Shown here one piece after another: positions 24,162 to 35,996 of a stretch of DNA of 64,000 nucleotides; the stretch's first letter is position 1, and the number at the start of each line of letters is the position of its first letter. The notes beneath the pieces were generated by a model that was given only the letters and a program-made list of their open reading frames with translations, made no database searches and was not told where the DNA came from. This stretch comes from Dicaeum eximium (Eukaryota; Chordata; Aves; Passeriformes; Dicaeidae): the NCBI GenBank assembly GCA_013396995.1, contig VWZP01010949.1:6312-70311 (forward strand). The letters are read 5' to 3'. A program made the translations under genes and the position numbers.

Positions 24162-24860
24162 TAGAATCATAGAATTGTTTGGGTTGTAATGGACCTTAAA
24201 GATTCCAAACCCCCTACCACATGGGCAGGAATATTTTGTATTAGAGCAGATTGGTCAAAGCCCCATCCAACCTGGCCTTTAGAATTTCCACAAATGGGAT
24301 ATTCACAGCTTCTCTGGATAACCTGGGCCAATGTCTTACACCTTTACAGTAAATACAGTAAATAGTTTCTTCCTTGTATAAACCTAGCCAATTTCAGTTT
24401 AATGCCATTCCCCTTTGTCTTGTCACTACATGCCCCAGTAAANTCCAAACCCCCTACCACATGGGCAGGAATATTTTGTATTAGAGCAGATTGGTCAAAG
24501 CCCCATCCAACCTGGCCTTTAGAATTTCCACAAATGGGATATTCACAGCTTCTCTGGATAACCTGGGCCAATGTCTTACACCTTTACAGTAAATACAGTA
24601 AATAGTTTCTTCCTTGTATAAACCTAGCCAATTTCAGTTTAATGCCATTCCCCTTTGTCTTGTCACTACATGCCCCAGTAAAAAATTCCTCTCCAGTCTT
24701 CCTGTAGGCCCGCTTTAGGTACTGAAAGGTTGTAATAAGAGCTCCTCTCCTCCAGGCTGACCAACCCAAACTGTCTCAGGTGGTCTTCATGGGAGAGGTA
24801 CTCCAGCCCTCCAGTTGTTTTCGTGCCTCTTGTCTGGACTCACTCCACTGTTGTCCACAA
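24162..24860 (-). mobile_element. CR1 LINE on the minus strand, inflated by a 240-bp duplication
   Basis: It begins TAGAATCATAGAATTGTTTG, the reverse complement of a CR1 3' terminus. It runs inward through CCATCCAACCTGGCC and CTTGTATAAACCTAGCC to CTCCTCCAGGCTGACCAACC, AGGAGAGGT-like text, and CTGGACTCACTCC. The true length is about 460 bp. The extra 240 bases come from the exact repeat at 24204-24682. Its 3' end points at that of the + strand CR1 ending at 24086, with about 75 bases between them. Confidence 0.88.
24204..24682. repeat. Exact 239-bp direct repeat with a single N at the junction (24443)
   Basis: Bases 24204-24442 and 24444-24682 are identical line by line, with period 240. The only ambiguous base of the window, N at 24443, lies exactly between them. 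Both copies are part of one CR1. Removing one copy restores an uninterrupted CR1 reading, with GGACCTTAAAGATTCC on the left and CAGTAAAAAATTCCTCTCC on the right. This is the signature of two overlapping contig ends placed side by side with a token gap, not of a biological duplication. Confidence 0.93.
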
Positions 24861-27800
24861 TGTTTTACCTGTCACTTTAAATACAATTTTTTGGATTAAA
24901 TCTCTGATCAGTTTTAAGGAATTTGATGTAGGTGGAAGGAAAGTGATTGGTTAGATGTCAGATAGTAGGTTAGGGCTGGAGCCAGAAATCAAAGATCTAT
25001 TCTTCTGATGTTTTTATTTTTCAGTGGTATTATTCTCTAGACTGTACTGCCTCCCACCTGGGAGCTGCTTTAGCTGCTAGGAAGTCATACAAGAGCAATT
25101 TTCTGACTGGGAATGGTTTGCTAATCCAGGGTACCTCTACACATCACCAGGTTTATGGTACAGCTAACACCTTGTGTGGCTCTACATGTGTGCTTTGTTA
25201 ATTCAGAGTCTCATTCTGTTTTGCAAGCATCAAATAAGCTCCTTTGTCACAACTTCCATTTGGACAGCAGGTCTGCTTATTGAGAGAAATTATTTTGTTT
25301 TTACAGATGAACAGCAACTGCTGGGTGTTTTTTGAGTAAATGAGTAAAGTTTTGGGTGATCTGACACATTTTGTGGCAGCCCTCGTAAAAGTTGCCACAT
25401 CTCCTCTTTTGTCTCGCATAATAACAGAACAGCAAGAGTTCTTTGTAAAAGCTTCCCTGTGCTTTCACATGCCAATGTAGGAACCAAAAGATTTAGAAAT
25501 GAAGTACTGAGTGTTCTGCAGAGCTAATTTTTAATGCCTAAGTACAAAGAGTGTAATATGGATGCTATAGAGCCTGGTATTTAGCAGCCAAAGGGCCATC
25601 ATAGCCTTTTCAGGAAAAAGGTACTTTTGAAAACTTATTTTTGCACTTGTTCTGTAAGGAGGAAAGCAAAACCAACTTCTCACAGCTTTCTCTGCTGCCC
25701 AGATAGGCTGTAATGATGCATATCTGCTACCCATTCATTTCAATTTAACTTTGGTCCTCTTTCATTAAGTCAGTTTTTGTTAGTTTCCCTTTAAATTGGC
25801 TTATTTTGATGAGATAATATCCTGTTTAAAATATGGTGCTGTGAAGTAGAAGAAAGGCAGAAAGAGTGTAATGTGTTTAGAAAAGATTACTAAGGAGGTT
25901 GGATATAAAAAGAATGTAATAATCAAGACAAAAAGTGTTTTAAGGACTGTCTAGATAAAACTACATGTTCTATCAGGTAAATTTTACTGTATTCACAGTT
26001 ATAAATTATCACAGTTACTTTAGACATAGACAGTATCAAGACTTTTCTCTGAGGAAAAAACGCACCATGTTGCATCAACATCCTCCTTGCCTTTTAAGTT
26101 TCAAGGTCTGAATGTGCAGAGACAAGCCCTGATTTTGGTGGCCACTGAGATGACATTGCCAGTTGCTATCTGCACAGGTTACTTGGCCTGGATGAAGTAA
26201 CTGACAATAAGGCAGGAAAAGACCTGTGGAATTCCCAGTTGTTCTGTGATGGCCACTTAAGTTCTTATACAGCCTCTATTACAAATTAGGTGATGAAAGC
26301 TTTGAAGCTTTGAAGTGTGTAAATGTGTGGTTACAAGAATGAGGCAGAATCTACCTTCACTTAAAAATTACTCATTTTGCTGCTTTTCCAGTGCATCAGT
26401 CAATCTGTTGTATCTCAGTGGTTTGTAGAAAAAGTGCAAGAAGAATAATACAGAAAAAAAACAAGTTCTTTGTTCTCCCTCTCAGAACTAGTATTTTCAC
26501 GTATCCTTATGACAGAAAGTAGATTCTCCTAAAATTCATCAGGTAGTGATATTCCATGTTGATAGTGTGCATCAGCCATTTATTCCTACTGATCTTCAGT
26601 ATCTGAGATCTCCTTGGTCTGCATGACACATAATTGAAACAGTGCTGTTCAGCACTTTCACTGTAAGAAAGTGCCTTGTTCTGTAAAAGTACCTAATGGC
26701 ATAAACAGCACTTACATTTCATAAATATTGTTTCACTTCCAATAGTTTCAACCATCCAGAACACTCCCCAAAGCTTGGACAAGAATTTTTAAAGTGTCGC
26801 TATTATCTTCCAATGAACAGAAGAAATACAGTTGTTTTGTGACTTTGCTTTTTATTACCTTTCTGAACCAAAAATAAATCCTCAAGAAAGTCAGAGGAAG
26901 AAGACTGTGAAATATCCCTGCATGAATGAAACTGATATTACAGGGTGACCCCAAAAGCCTGGAGTGTTTGGCAGTCAAAACTGCTGAAATGTGTTGAGAT
27001 AGAGATTGGGATATTAAGCTGCTACTGCTGTCCTTAAACTCCTAGTGAATTTCGGCTTTGGAAAAGCGAATTCTTGCAAATGCACAGTGAGAGATGAGAT
27101 TATTCTTAATATTGTCTTCATCACTGTAACTTCAATACTGCGAACTCTCTTGATCATTTTGTACTCAATTTATAAACTCCCTTGATAATTTATTTGACAC
27201 TACCAGCAGGCATCAAGGGAGTTCATGAGAATCTCACATGGCCTTTCTGCCAATTATTTAGTAATAGAATTGTAGATGCAGAAGAAAGCAGGGAAACCTG
27301 AAAATAGCATATTTAAATAAAAAGTTTTGTCCTTTGCTTTTTTTTTTTTAAAGCCAGAATGTCCTGTAAAATTGAAGTCCTGTATTTTTACCTTGTCTAT
27401 TTTTAAAAATCACACTAATTTTAAGTCATTGTATGCTGTTTTGGTTTTTTTCACTTTTAAGTTTAAGGTATTGGAGTCTGTGAAGCAATAATGCTTATAA
27501 TAATGGGTGTGGGGAAAATTTACGATAATTTACCTGTTGCTGCCAGCTTACTCTTTTGAGCTGTAATAATTAGGCTACGTATGTTCCATTCACTAGTACA
27601 GATCTGTTCCATAGGAATACATGGACTTAAACTGAATTTAAAATCTCTGAATATCTAGTGTGAGACACAAACGTAAAATTTAGACAGTTATTTTTACATT
27701 TTAATTCTCCCGGTGATTAAGAAAGTTTTAGACAAGTCTTAAGGCAGTCTTAGACAAAAATTTGAAAGAAAGGAAGGTTAACTGTTCAGCAGTTGATTAT

Positions 27801-30800
27801 TGACAAAGTGATTTACTTTTTGAATGGACAGTTGGACTTATTTCAGCTTTCAACCATCGATCTCTTTGTACCCTTTGCTGCTAAAATCTGCTGGAAAACT
27901 CCTCCCTCTGAAAATACTTGTAGGCTGTGCTCAAATCACAACTCTTTGTCTCAGAGTAATTTGCAGAGGTTACTCTATGTAATCGTTCTCTCCCTTCTTT
28001 CCAGACCTTTTCCTCCATACAAAATTATTTTTTCATGCATAAACACCAAAATTGGCTTCTATATTGTGTGAACAGAGGTAGTGGTGTCATTTTAATATTT
28101 TCCTGTGTCTTTATCCAAGGATACTCTTCCCTTCTACTGCCTGTTTCCAAATGCTTATTTTTTGTTGTTGTTTTGTCTAATCAAGTTGGGGGGCCACTTT
28201 TGGCTACACTAGAAGAAAATTTACTCACATGACTTATCTTTAAAATTTGATCTGTCTTGATTCCTATGTCTATCTATCAGAACTCATTTAATTTTTAAAC
28301 TTTACCAGGAATACTTTCGTATTTTCCTCTTCATCATTGTTTAATGCTAATGCTGAGTCTAGGTTCTGATAGACTCCATTCAAAAGCACCTTTCTTGGAT
28401 TCCTGAGTACTCTGTATCTGTTTCCATACATTAGCTATACATTCAAATTCAGCTGTAAGCTAATTTATCATACTTCCAAACTGTTGTTTTTTTGGTTTGA
28501 CTGAAATGTGAGCTTTATAAGGCCTATTTATATCACCCTTTTTCATCTCAGTTCAGCTTTACAGAGCCTAAGTGATGTGTTAAGCATTTGAAATAATTAA
28601 ATATGGTATTTCCTGTTTTCCTAAAATACACTGACCAGTACATACTGGTGCCTTTGAGATTTACCCTCAAAATAATAAACAGTTGCTGAAATACCATTTA
28701 TACTAGTATCATTGCCCATTTATTTAAATTCCCAAATAAATAGTAAATAAGTAATTTTTCTTGTGGTTCATTAACACCAAAATAATTTAAAATTTAATTA
28801 TTGTCATTAAAAGTGCGTTTATTATTTAGGACATATGTGCTTGGTTTATATATAAGAATTATTTCAGAATGTCCTGTTACGTGAAGAGACAAGAACATCT
28901 TCAGTATTGCAGTTATTCACTTTGCACAATGATCACAATCAATTTGCAAGTGATGGCATTTGCATTTTGATGATAATGTCACTTACGACAAGTGCCATTA
29001 AATGCAACTATTCCTTATAAAAATCTAATGATTTGATGAAACTTACTACTTGAGCAATAACTTACTATTTGAGCTCAAAAATGTTGTGAGCCCTGGAATC
29101 AATAACAGCAGAAGATAGACTGCAGTTTCAAGCAGTCTAACTTCTGCTGTTAATTCCAAATTACATGTTTCAAAATTGCAAACATTAGAGAAAATTGGAG
29201 TAGAGTGAAACCAGAACGAAGATCTGGAAGACTGATAAAATCTGTTATCTGTCATTTTGCTTCTTTTCTCCAATCTAGCATATGGAAGGAAATGATACAC
29301 CAGCCCGAGTAAAAAATAGATGATTTGACTAGTTTGACTTGCCAAAAACAAATATTGAATTTATCTAAAATGCCAAATTGCTGGAAATTATTCACAAAAA
29401 ATAAGTCTTTATTTTAATTCAGTCTTCCTTTTTGTTCTTTTTGTGTTCTGTTGTACATCCCACCTACACATCAGGATTTATTTTAACAAAGATAATATAC
29501 TGAGATACTTTGTATTTAGAAATTAAGTAGCCTTTGTGTGCTGTGAAGGTCTTCCATAATGCTATATGTAATGAACTAAAATTTACTAACTAAACATAAT
29601 TTTCTGAAACAATGCGTTAGTGGTTCTCTGTCTTTGCTTAGAATCCTTTTCTGGGGTTAGCCAATTCATTCAAGTGCAGAATTCAGGTGTAAATAGTGTG
29701 AAAGCTCCTCCTTTCCTTCACTTGAGGAGGTGTTCTCCCTTCCACGTGTATGCAAAGTAACCATTTAGAGTAATGGACATTATGTGCTGGGCACTGCTTG
29801 GAGTGGGTGAGCTTTAACTTTTTCTTACTTTCATTGACAGACTCAGTTACAAACTGGTGCCACTAAAGCTTCTATGTGCTGTAACAGTAATTTTAATATC
29901 TTGGCTCTGTTTTGCTGAGAGAAAGGATGAGAAGGACGAAGGTACATCATCTGAGGACTTAGTAGTGTACTTTATTTTTGTGAGAGTCACTGGTAGGTTT
30001 AGCTAGAACTGTAAATCTTTACTTAGGAGCCTAGTCTCAATAGTATGTAATGCATTCATATTCCTGGAAATTAAAGGAGTTATTACATTCCTTCAATGTA
30101 AGTCGGGAACTAAGAATGGTTTACTGTATTTCCCTCTTGCCAAATCATAGCAGTACCATTTCCCCCAAGTCCCATAATGAAACCCTGAACGCACAACATA
30201 ATCATAGTCAGATTCAGCCAAGAAGTGGAAACAAAAGAAAAACAGCTCAGTAAGTATATGAGAAGGAAGCTATTACATGAACAGAAACCTCTTGGATATT
30301 GGCAGTTTTAAAAAGTAACTGAGTATTCTTTTACAGTTGAAGGTATGATCTATTTCTTTCTCCTTTTCCTTTTTTTTTTTTAATTATTATTACATCAATC
30401 AATTTTTATGGTGGTTGGGTGGGTGTGCATGGAAGGCAATCAATGTCCTTAGATTGTCTTTACACATGCTCTCTTGCTTCACCTCAAGTCCCATATTTCT
30501 AATCATTCTGTCATGTTGCTTAACAAGACAATAAGTCCCTTGTGTCACAGCACAAAACAAAGAATTGTGTTACAACCCAGTGCATTAATGCAATTTCTTG
30601 CAGGTTTGAAAAAATAAAAAACTTTCTTGTGTCTCTGATTATAGTTTCTTGCTCACCAACTTTTACTCAATTTCCAGGGCCCTTCCGAGTGTATTCCCAG
30701 ACTGTCCTTATCACTTTACTGACAACTTTATCAACTTACAGCACTGCCATTCTTCTTCTCTTCTATGGAATTGTCTGGCAGTGGTGATTGGTTAATTAAA

Positions 30801-32018
30801 AGCTATATAGCCCCATGCATCTATCTGTGTGGCCCTCAACAACTGTCAGAAATTTGCCAAACTCTAGAAATTGCTTTTGGGTCTGAATCTCTGTGTAGAA
30901 ATAATCTGTGAGAAACAAATAAACGGCTCTTGGAGTAGCTACACTTTGTTAAAAAATAACGGTCAGTATCTTTCATTTCAAGCACCAAACAATTCCTGCA
31001 TTTTGTTCCTGGAAAATGGGTGTTTCTCTGTATGAATGTCTTTATCATTATCAATCTATGTGCCTATCTGTGTACCTACACAGACAGAATATAAAAACTA
31101 AATTTCATATGGTCTCTCCCTAAAAACAGAGACCCTTACTGTGTGGCACAGCAGACAACCAGAACTTCTTTGTTTGTGGGGTTGCTATACCTGAGGTTCT
31201 TTTGTTGTTTTTTTTCCCCTTGGTTCCCTCCCAGCCTCCTCAATTCAGGCATACCTCAGCAGCCCTTCTTTTTTAGTTAAAATAACAAATTAACATTACT
31301 TATAAACACTCCAGTAAAAAGCAGTTTTCCCTTTGCTCTTTTAATAACTTGTTGTGTGTCTCTGAGAAGAAGTAAAGTACATGTGAAATCAAAATGAATC
31401 CCAAGCAGATGTTTAGGACACAGTTGAAATATTTAATTCTCCTTTATGCAGTAGAACAGTCTTATTTATAGACCTGTAACTGGACTAAAATACAGGTTGG
31501 AGATAGGGTAGTTAATTTTTATAAGTCTTCCACTACTATAAGGGGATGCCCTAGCAGAAATGCTTCTTGTAATATTCCTGTTAGTGGTTTTAACCATTGA
31601 CTTGCTAGAATAATAACTTCCTGACTCTATTACTGATCTAAATGCTGTGTTTGAATATTATGCAAAGCACTGGAAATACCTTCATTTCAAATGATAGGAA
31701 GACTAGCTTTAGACTTTTCAAGATACAGAAAAAGGAGGAAAAAACCCCACAAAACCCAAAAGAACATAGAAATTAGGTGCAATGCAATTTGAATATACAG
31801 TGCTTGTTTTGTCACCTGACAGAATCTGCTCTGAGAATAAGCTGGAGTTTAAGTGCTCTGTGTAATCCCGGCCTTTGCTTCCCCTTGTTCTTTGTGGAGA
31901 TAATGGTGTTCTGTGTTTATTCACTGAGCCATAAAAAATGTTTCTAAATAGGTTACACAGTTGTTAACGTCTAATAGCTTGACTTGCTTAACATTTTTTC
32001 TCTCACCCCCAATTCTAG

Positions 32019-32062
32019 GAAGGATTTCTGTGTACATAAGGATGAACCATGTGATACTGTTG
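32019..32062 (+). CDS. ADAMTS19: ADAMTS19 44-bp exon: catalytic domain
   Basis: This very short exon starts with one base that completes the Arg codon, then reads KDFCVHKDEPCDTV, then leaves one base. The acceptor is AATTCTAG and the donor is the consensus GTAAGT. The 14-residue segment, with its two cysteines in CVHKDEPC, is shared by ADAMTS17 and ADAMTS19. It lies between the strand AAILITR and the GIAYLSG loop of the catalytic domain. Its length is not a multiple of three, so skipping it would shift the frame before the zinc motif. It sits alone between introns of 10.6 and 22.9 kb. A gene finder could easily miss it. Confidence 0.93.
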
Positions 32063-35000
32063 GTAAGTAAATAAACATGAGACTGTGTATAAACTACGTA
32101 ATAAAATTACTTTTATGTAAATAGAAATGTGAAGCTAAAAGATGACAGCAAAATCAGTGATGGAAATAAGTAACTAGCCAAAATTCAAAATACATCTTAA
32201 ATGCTAATAATACTGTTAGATTGGTGTATGCTTCTAGCAAAATAATGTGTTTTGCTACAATATTTCCATCTCTTTCATAGCACAAACTTTAAAACTTCTT
32301 TCTTTTTAGTCTCTCTGACTAATAGAAGATTGTTTTACTATTTTTAGTTTTGAATATGAAGCTAAGAAAATGTGTTTATGATTATTTTTTTTATGAAATG
32401 GATTTATCTTTGGTGTGAATATGTTTATAATATATAAAAGAAGTTTCCATAAGAATCTAATGCATGATACAGTGTTTATGAGCTATGTGTGTAAGAAGCT
32501 TATGAACTTCTTCAAAAGAACATAGGATGTGAGCTATTGTGAAAGGCATCTTCTGACATCTTCAGTAGAAGTAAGTGCAGGCTGCATTGAGTTTTTCTAT
32601 AAACATTTATTTAGTCCACACACTTTTAGACAGTTTTTCAGTGTAAAGGTCTGGTGAAACAGGTAGCAAAAAGTAGCAGTTGTTCTGTTCAGTTGTAATT
32701 TTAGGTGAAAAAATGCCTGCCCTTAATTGAAGGATGTCATGGCATGTTCTTAACCTCGAATTTCAATTTTCTAACAGAAGCCTTCAACAGATCTGTATTC
32801 AGAAACTAATTTTTTTTCAGTAAGATTAGGATGATAATAATGTACTATTGTAATACATGTGCTCCCTCCTAGGTAGAGAAGAAGTAGATATTTTTTCCTG
32901 TTTCATTGCAGTTGCAAAGGTTTGAAGAGAATTCTTATGCAAACTGTATTACCTCACCACTTGCTAGCCTTTTTTCTTTTACTGTTGTATCCCAAGTGTA
33001 TGTGAGTGTGTCTGTGGGATGGCTGTCAATAAAAAAAGCCTTATAAATGAGAATGTAATGTGTTTCACAGCAGTAAATGATTAAGAGTTCATAGTGTTCT
33101 TTCACTAATTGGTATGTTGGTCTTAGATGGATTCTGTATGAGTGTTTCTTGTTTAGAGGCATTTATTTTTTAGTTACTTGTGCAAAAATATGTACTTCCA
33201 GCTGAAAGAGGAAACAATGTGACAAGAAGTCTTCATCATTTTATATTGATATAAAGTGAGATTTAAATCTAGAGTACTTCCAGTATATATAAATCACGAT
33301 AGGCTGCTTCCTGAATTTCAGAATTGAAGCGAATGTATTCAAGGATTTGCACTGAACAGTGTTTTCTCTTTGGCTGAAGCTTGGAGGTTGTAGGACAGCT
33401 ATTTATCTCTGCATTTTTCCATAGAATTTTAAATTGAATACGAGTAAACTTACTCAAGTATCAGTAATTAACAGTTCTGTGGTGAACAAGCTGGTATGAA
33501 ACTTGAAAATATGGCAGTCTATTAATTGTTAAGAGGACAGGAAGTAAAGAATTTTAATTTAATATTGTCTTAATATTGATAAGCAAAATGAGGTAGATAC
33601 CTTGACTGAATGGTCTGTCATATTGTGGATTGGCTGTTGTGGAATTTCCCATTCTCTGTGTTGCTGTTTGGAGGTTTCTTCAGGAACTATATAGTTCTTT
33701 CCATATAGGTACAATTGTGCAGCAAAAGCAAAGGTCATTGTTTTCCCTGTGTTTAATCATTTATTTTATGAATTTCAATCATTATTTTGCCAGATGAATA
33801 TAGTGCCTTTCCATAAATGTATAATTTCTTCCATAAATATTTATAGTACAGTGTGTCCATGCTCACTGTTTAGAAGATAATATTCTGAGGGGCTTGTCCT
33901 CCATCATCCTGGAGCTTGTCTAAGGAAGAGTTTTGAAAAACTTTGCACATTTCTGTTGAAGAGAATTTTTTAAGTTATCTTACTTTCAGGGATATATCAT
34001 GTCAGTTATTTTAAGGCTAACACGTCTTTAATGCCAAATTGTTCACATCATGTGTTAATGTAGAAGGTTGTTTCATTTTGGCATCTTTACTCTGACTTTT
34101 TTTCCCCCGAGGAAAACCAAAAGGAAGATTTTAGATTAAATAATGAGTAAAAGTTTGTTGAAAGGAGTTGAAGGGCAATTTGATCTTCCTATATTCATGC
34201 AACAAGTTTATAGGCAAAAAGAGACAGTACATTCCAGGGATGTATCACATGTTGTAAGTTACAGAATTTGCCAAAGATGGTAAAGGAGAAATGCTAATGT
34301 ACTATATAATTTCCCAGTGTCCAGACCTTCCCTCACCTTCCTCCCTCTCAAAAAATATAGAAGAATGCACAATACAGACTCTTCTTTACCATAAAGAGAG
34401 GTATAAAGCAACTCTCTGAAATATTAATATAACTGTACAGTGATGTGATGCAGTCAAGGTGATCTTTGTAACACTTTAGGCAATCCAGAAACAAAAGTTC
34501 TGAGAAGGGAGCATGTACAGGACAGACCTCATTATTGGAAAGGGTTGTCATGTTGAATAACAGTTCTTTGCAGTGATGGATATTAAGCAGACAAATACTG
34601 GATTTATTGTTTATTCAGTACATGCCAAGACTCACAGTTTTCAGACTGGACATGAGTATCCTTTTAAGCCAGAGAGAGAAAGTTCCAGTATTCTGTTATA
34701 GAGACAAATTTTTCATGTATTTAGGTGACAAGTAACACACTTTTCTGTACTTCCAGTCTTGTTCTACAGAAAGTAAAGAACTTACACATTCTTCAAAAAC
34801 AACTTCTTCATCGTCTGTTAAAATAACAGTAATTTATATGAAGATTTAATGGTTTAAAGATAGAATTAACCAAGAACTCTCTTAACCAGAAAAAAATATT
34901 TACTCAAAATCAAAACCCTATGACTAACTTCCTAGAAATATACTGAAATATATTTCATTAATGATTTTGAACAAAATATGTGGTGATAATCTTCTAAATA

Positions 35001-35129
35001 TTCTTTCATAAAAGCATTAAGGTGGAAAACTACACGATTTTTTTCCTATAGTGATAAAAAACGTTATTTGCATTGATTGTCAAAATATCGCATTCTTAGT
35101 CAGTGAAAAAAATCTGTATATCTTGGGGA

Positions 35130-35482
35130 CCAAGCATCATGGAGAAGAGAAGGCTTTGGGGAGACCTCATTGTGGCCCTCCGGTTCCTGAAGGAGACTTA
35201 GAGAAAGAAGGAGGAAAGGTTTTTTATGCAGGCAGATAGTGCCAGGACAAGGGGAAGTGGTTTTAAACTGAAAGAGGTCAGGTGTAGGTTTATATAGGTA
35301 AGAAATTATTTACTCAGAGGGTGGTGAAGCACTGGAACTGGTTGCCCAGAGAAGTTGTGGGAGTTCAAGGCCAGGTTGGATGGGCCCTTGAACAACTTGA
35401 TCTAGTGAAAGGTGTCCCTGCTCATGGCAGGGGGGTTGGAACTAGATGATCTTTAAGGTCCTGTCCAACCATTCTGTGATTC
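35130..35482 (+). mobile_element. CR1 LINE, 3' fragment
   Basis: It contains GGGGAGACCTCATTGTGGCC, AGTGCCAGGACAAGGGGAAG, TGGTTTTAAACTGAAAGAGG, CTGGTTGCCCAGAGAAGTTG, GGCCAGGTTGGATGGGCCC, and the end GATGATCTTTAAGGTCCTG, then CCATTCTGTGATTCC. It is 5'-truncated and better preserved than the copy at 13430. The open frame at 35051-35239 overlaps it and is not a gene. Confidence 0.92.
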
Positions 35483-35944
35483 CAAAACTCATTAGTACTT
35501 CATATTTTACAGTTTTGCAAAGTAGACAGAAAGAGAAGAATTATTTCAGGAATTTTATTTGATTTCCCCAAAGTGTCTTGAAATTTGGGAAGTAGAATGT
35601 ATTTATTTTATGACTCTCAATATTAAGTATTTCCTTATTGCTAGAAATGTTAGGAAATATCTGCTGTAGCCAGGAGGTTGAGGGTGTACTTTCTTATTTC
35701 ACAGTGTAAATCCAGAGTAAGTCAGATAATTGCCTTTCTTATCTAATTCCACGTTTCTGTAAAACAGTAAGATAGACTCTCATGTGGTATCAGTCAGCCC
35801 AGGTCAATTGATTTCTGCAAAGCTATTCTGATTTCAGCATTGCCAGTTGTTGCAGCTGCTGTCAAATTCATTCTGGGTGGAGAACCACAAAGCAATTGTT
35901 TTAGGCTGAAAATTGACCAGATCTAAATGTTCTTGAGCTTCCTC

Positions 35945-35996
35945 TGGTTGGTTGGTTGGTTGGTTGGTTGGTTGGTTGGTTGGTTGGTTGGTTGGT
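35945..35996 (+). repeat. (TGGT)13 microsatellite
   Basis: Thirteen uninterrupted copies of TGGT fill 52 bases, bounded by CCTC on the left and AGGC on the right. The run is perfect and so likely to vary in length between individuals. Confidence 0.97.

Larger units (their letters stand above)
21414..32018. other. ADAMTS19 intron, 10.6 kb
   Basis: The intron runs from donor GTAAAG to acceptor AATTCTAG. It holds a weak CR1 tail at about 22145-22203, a + strand CR1 at 23455-24086, a minus-strand CR1 at 24162-24860, and the exact duplication around the single N. From 24861 to 32018 I see only AT-rich unique sequence with short homopolymers, such as T/A runs near 27341 and 30370. Confidence 0.85.
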
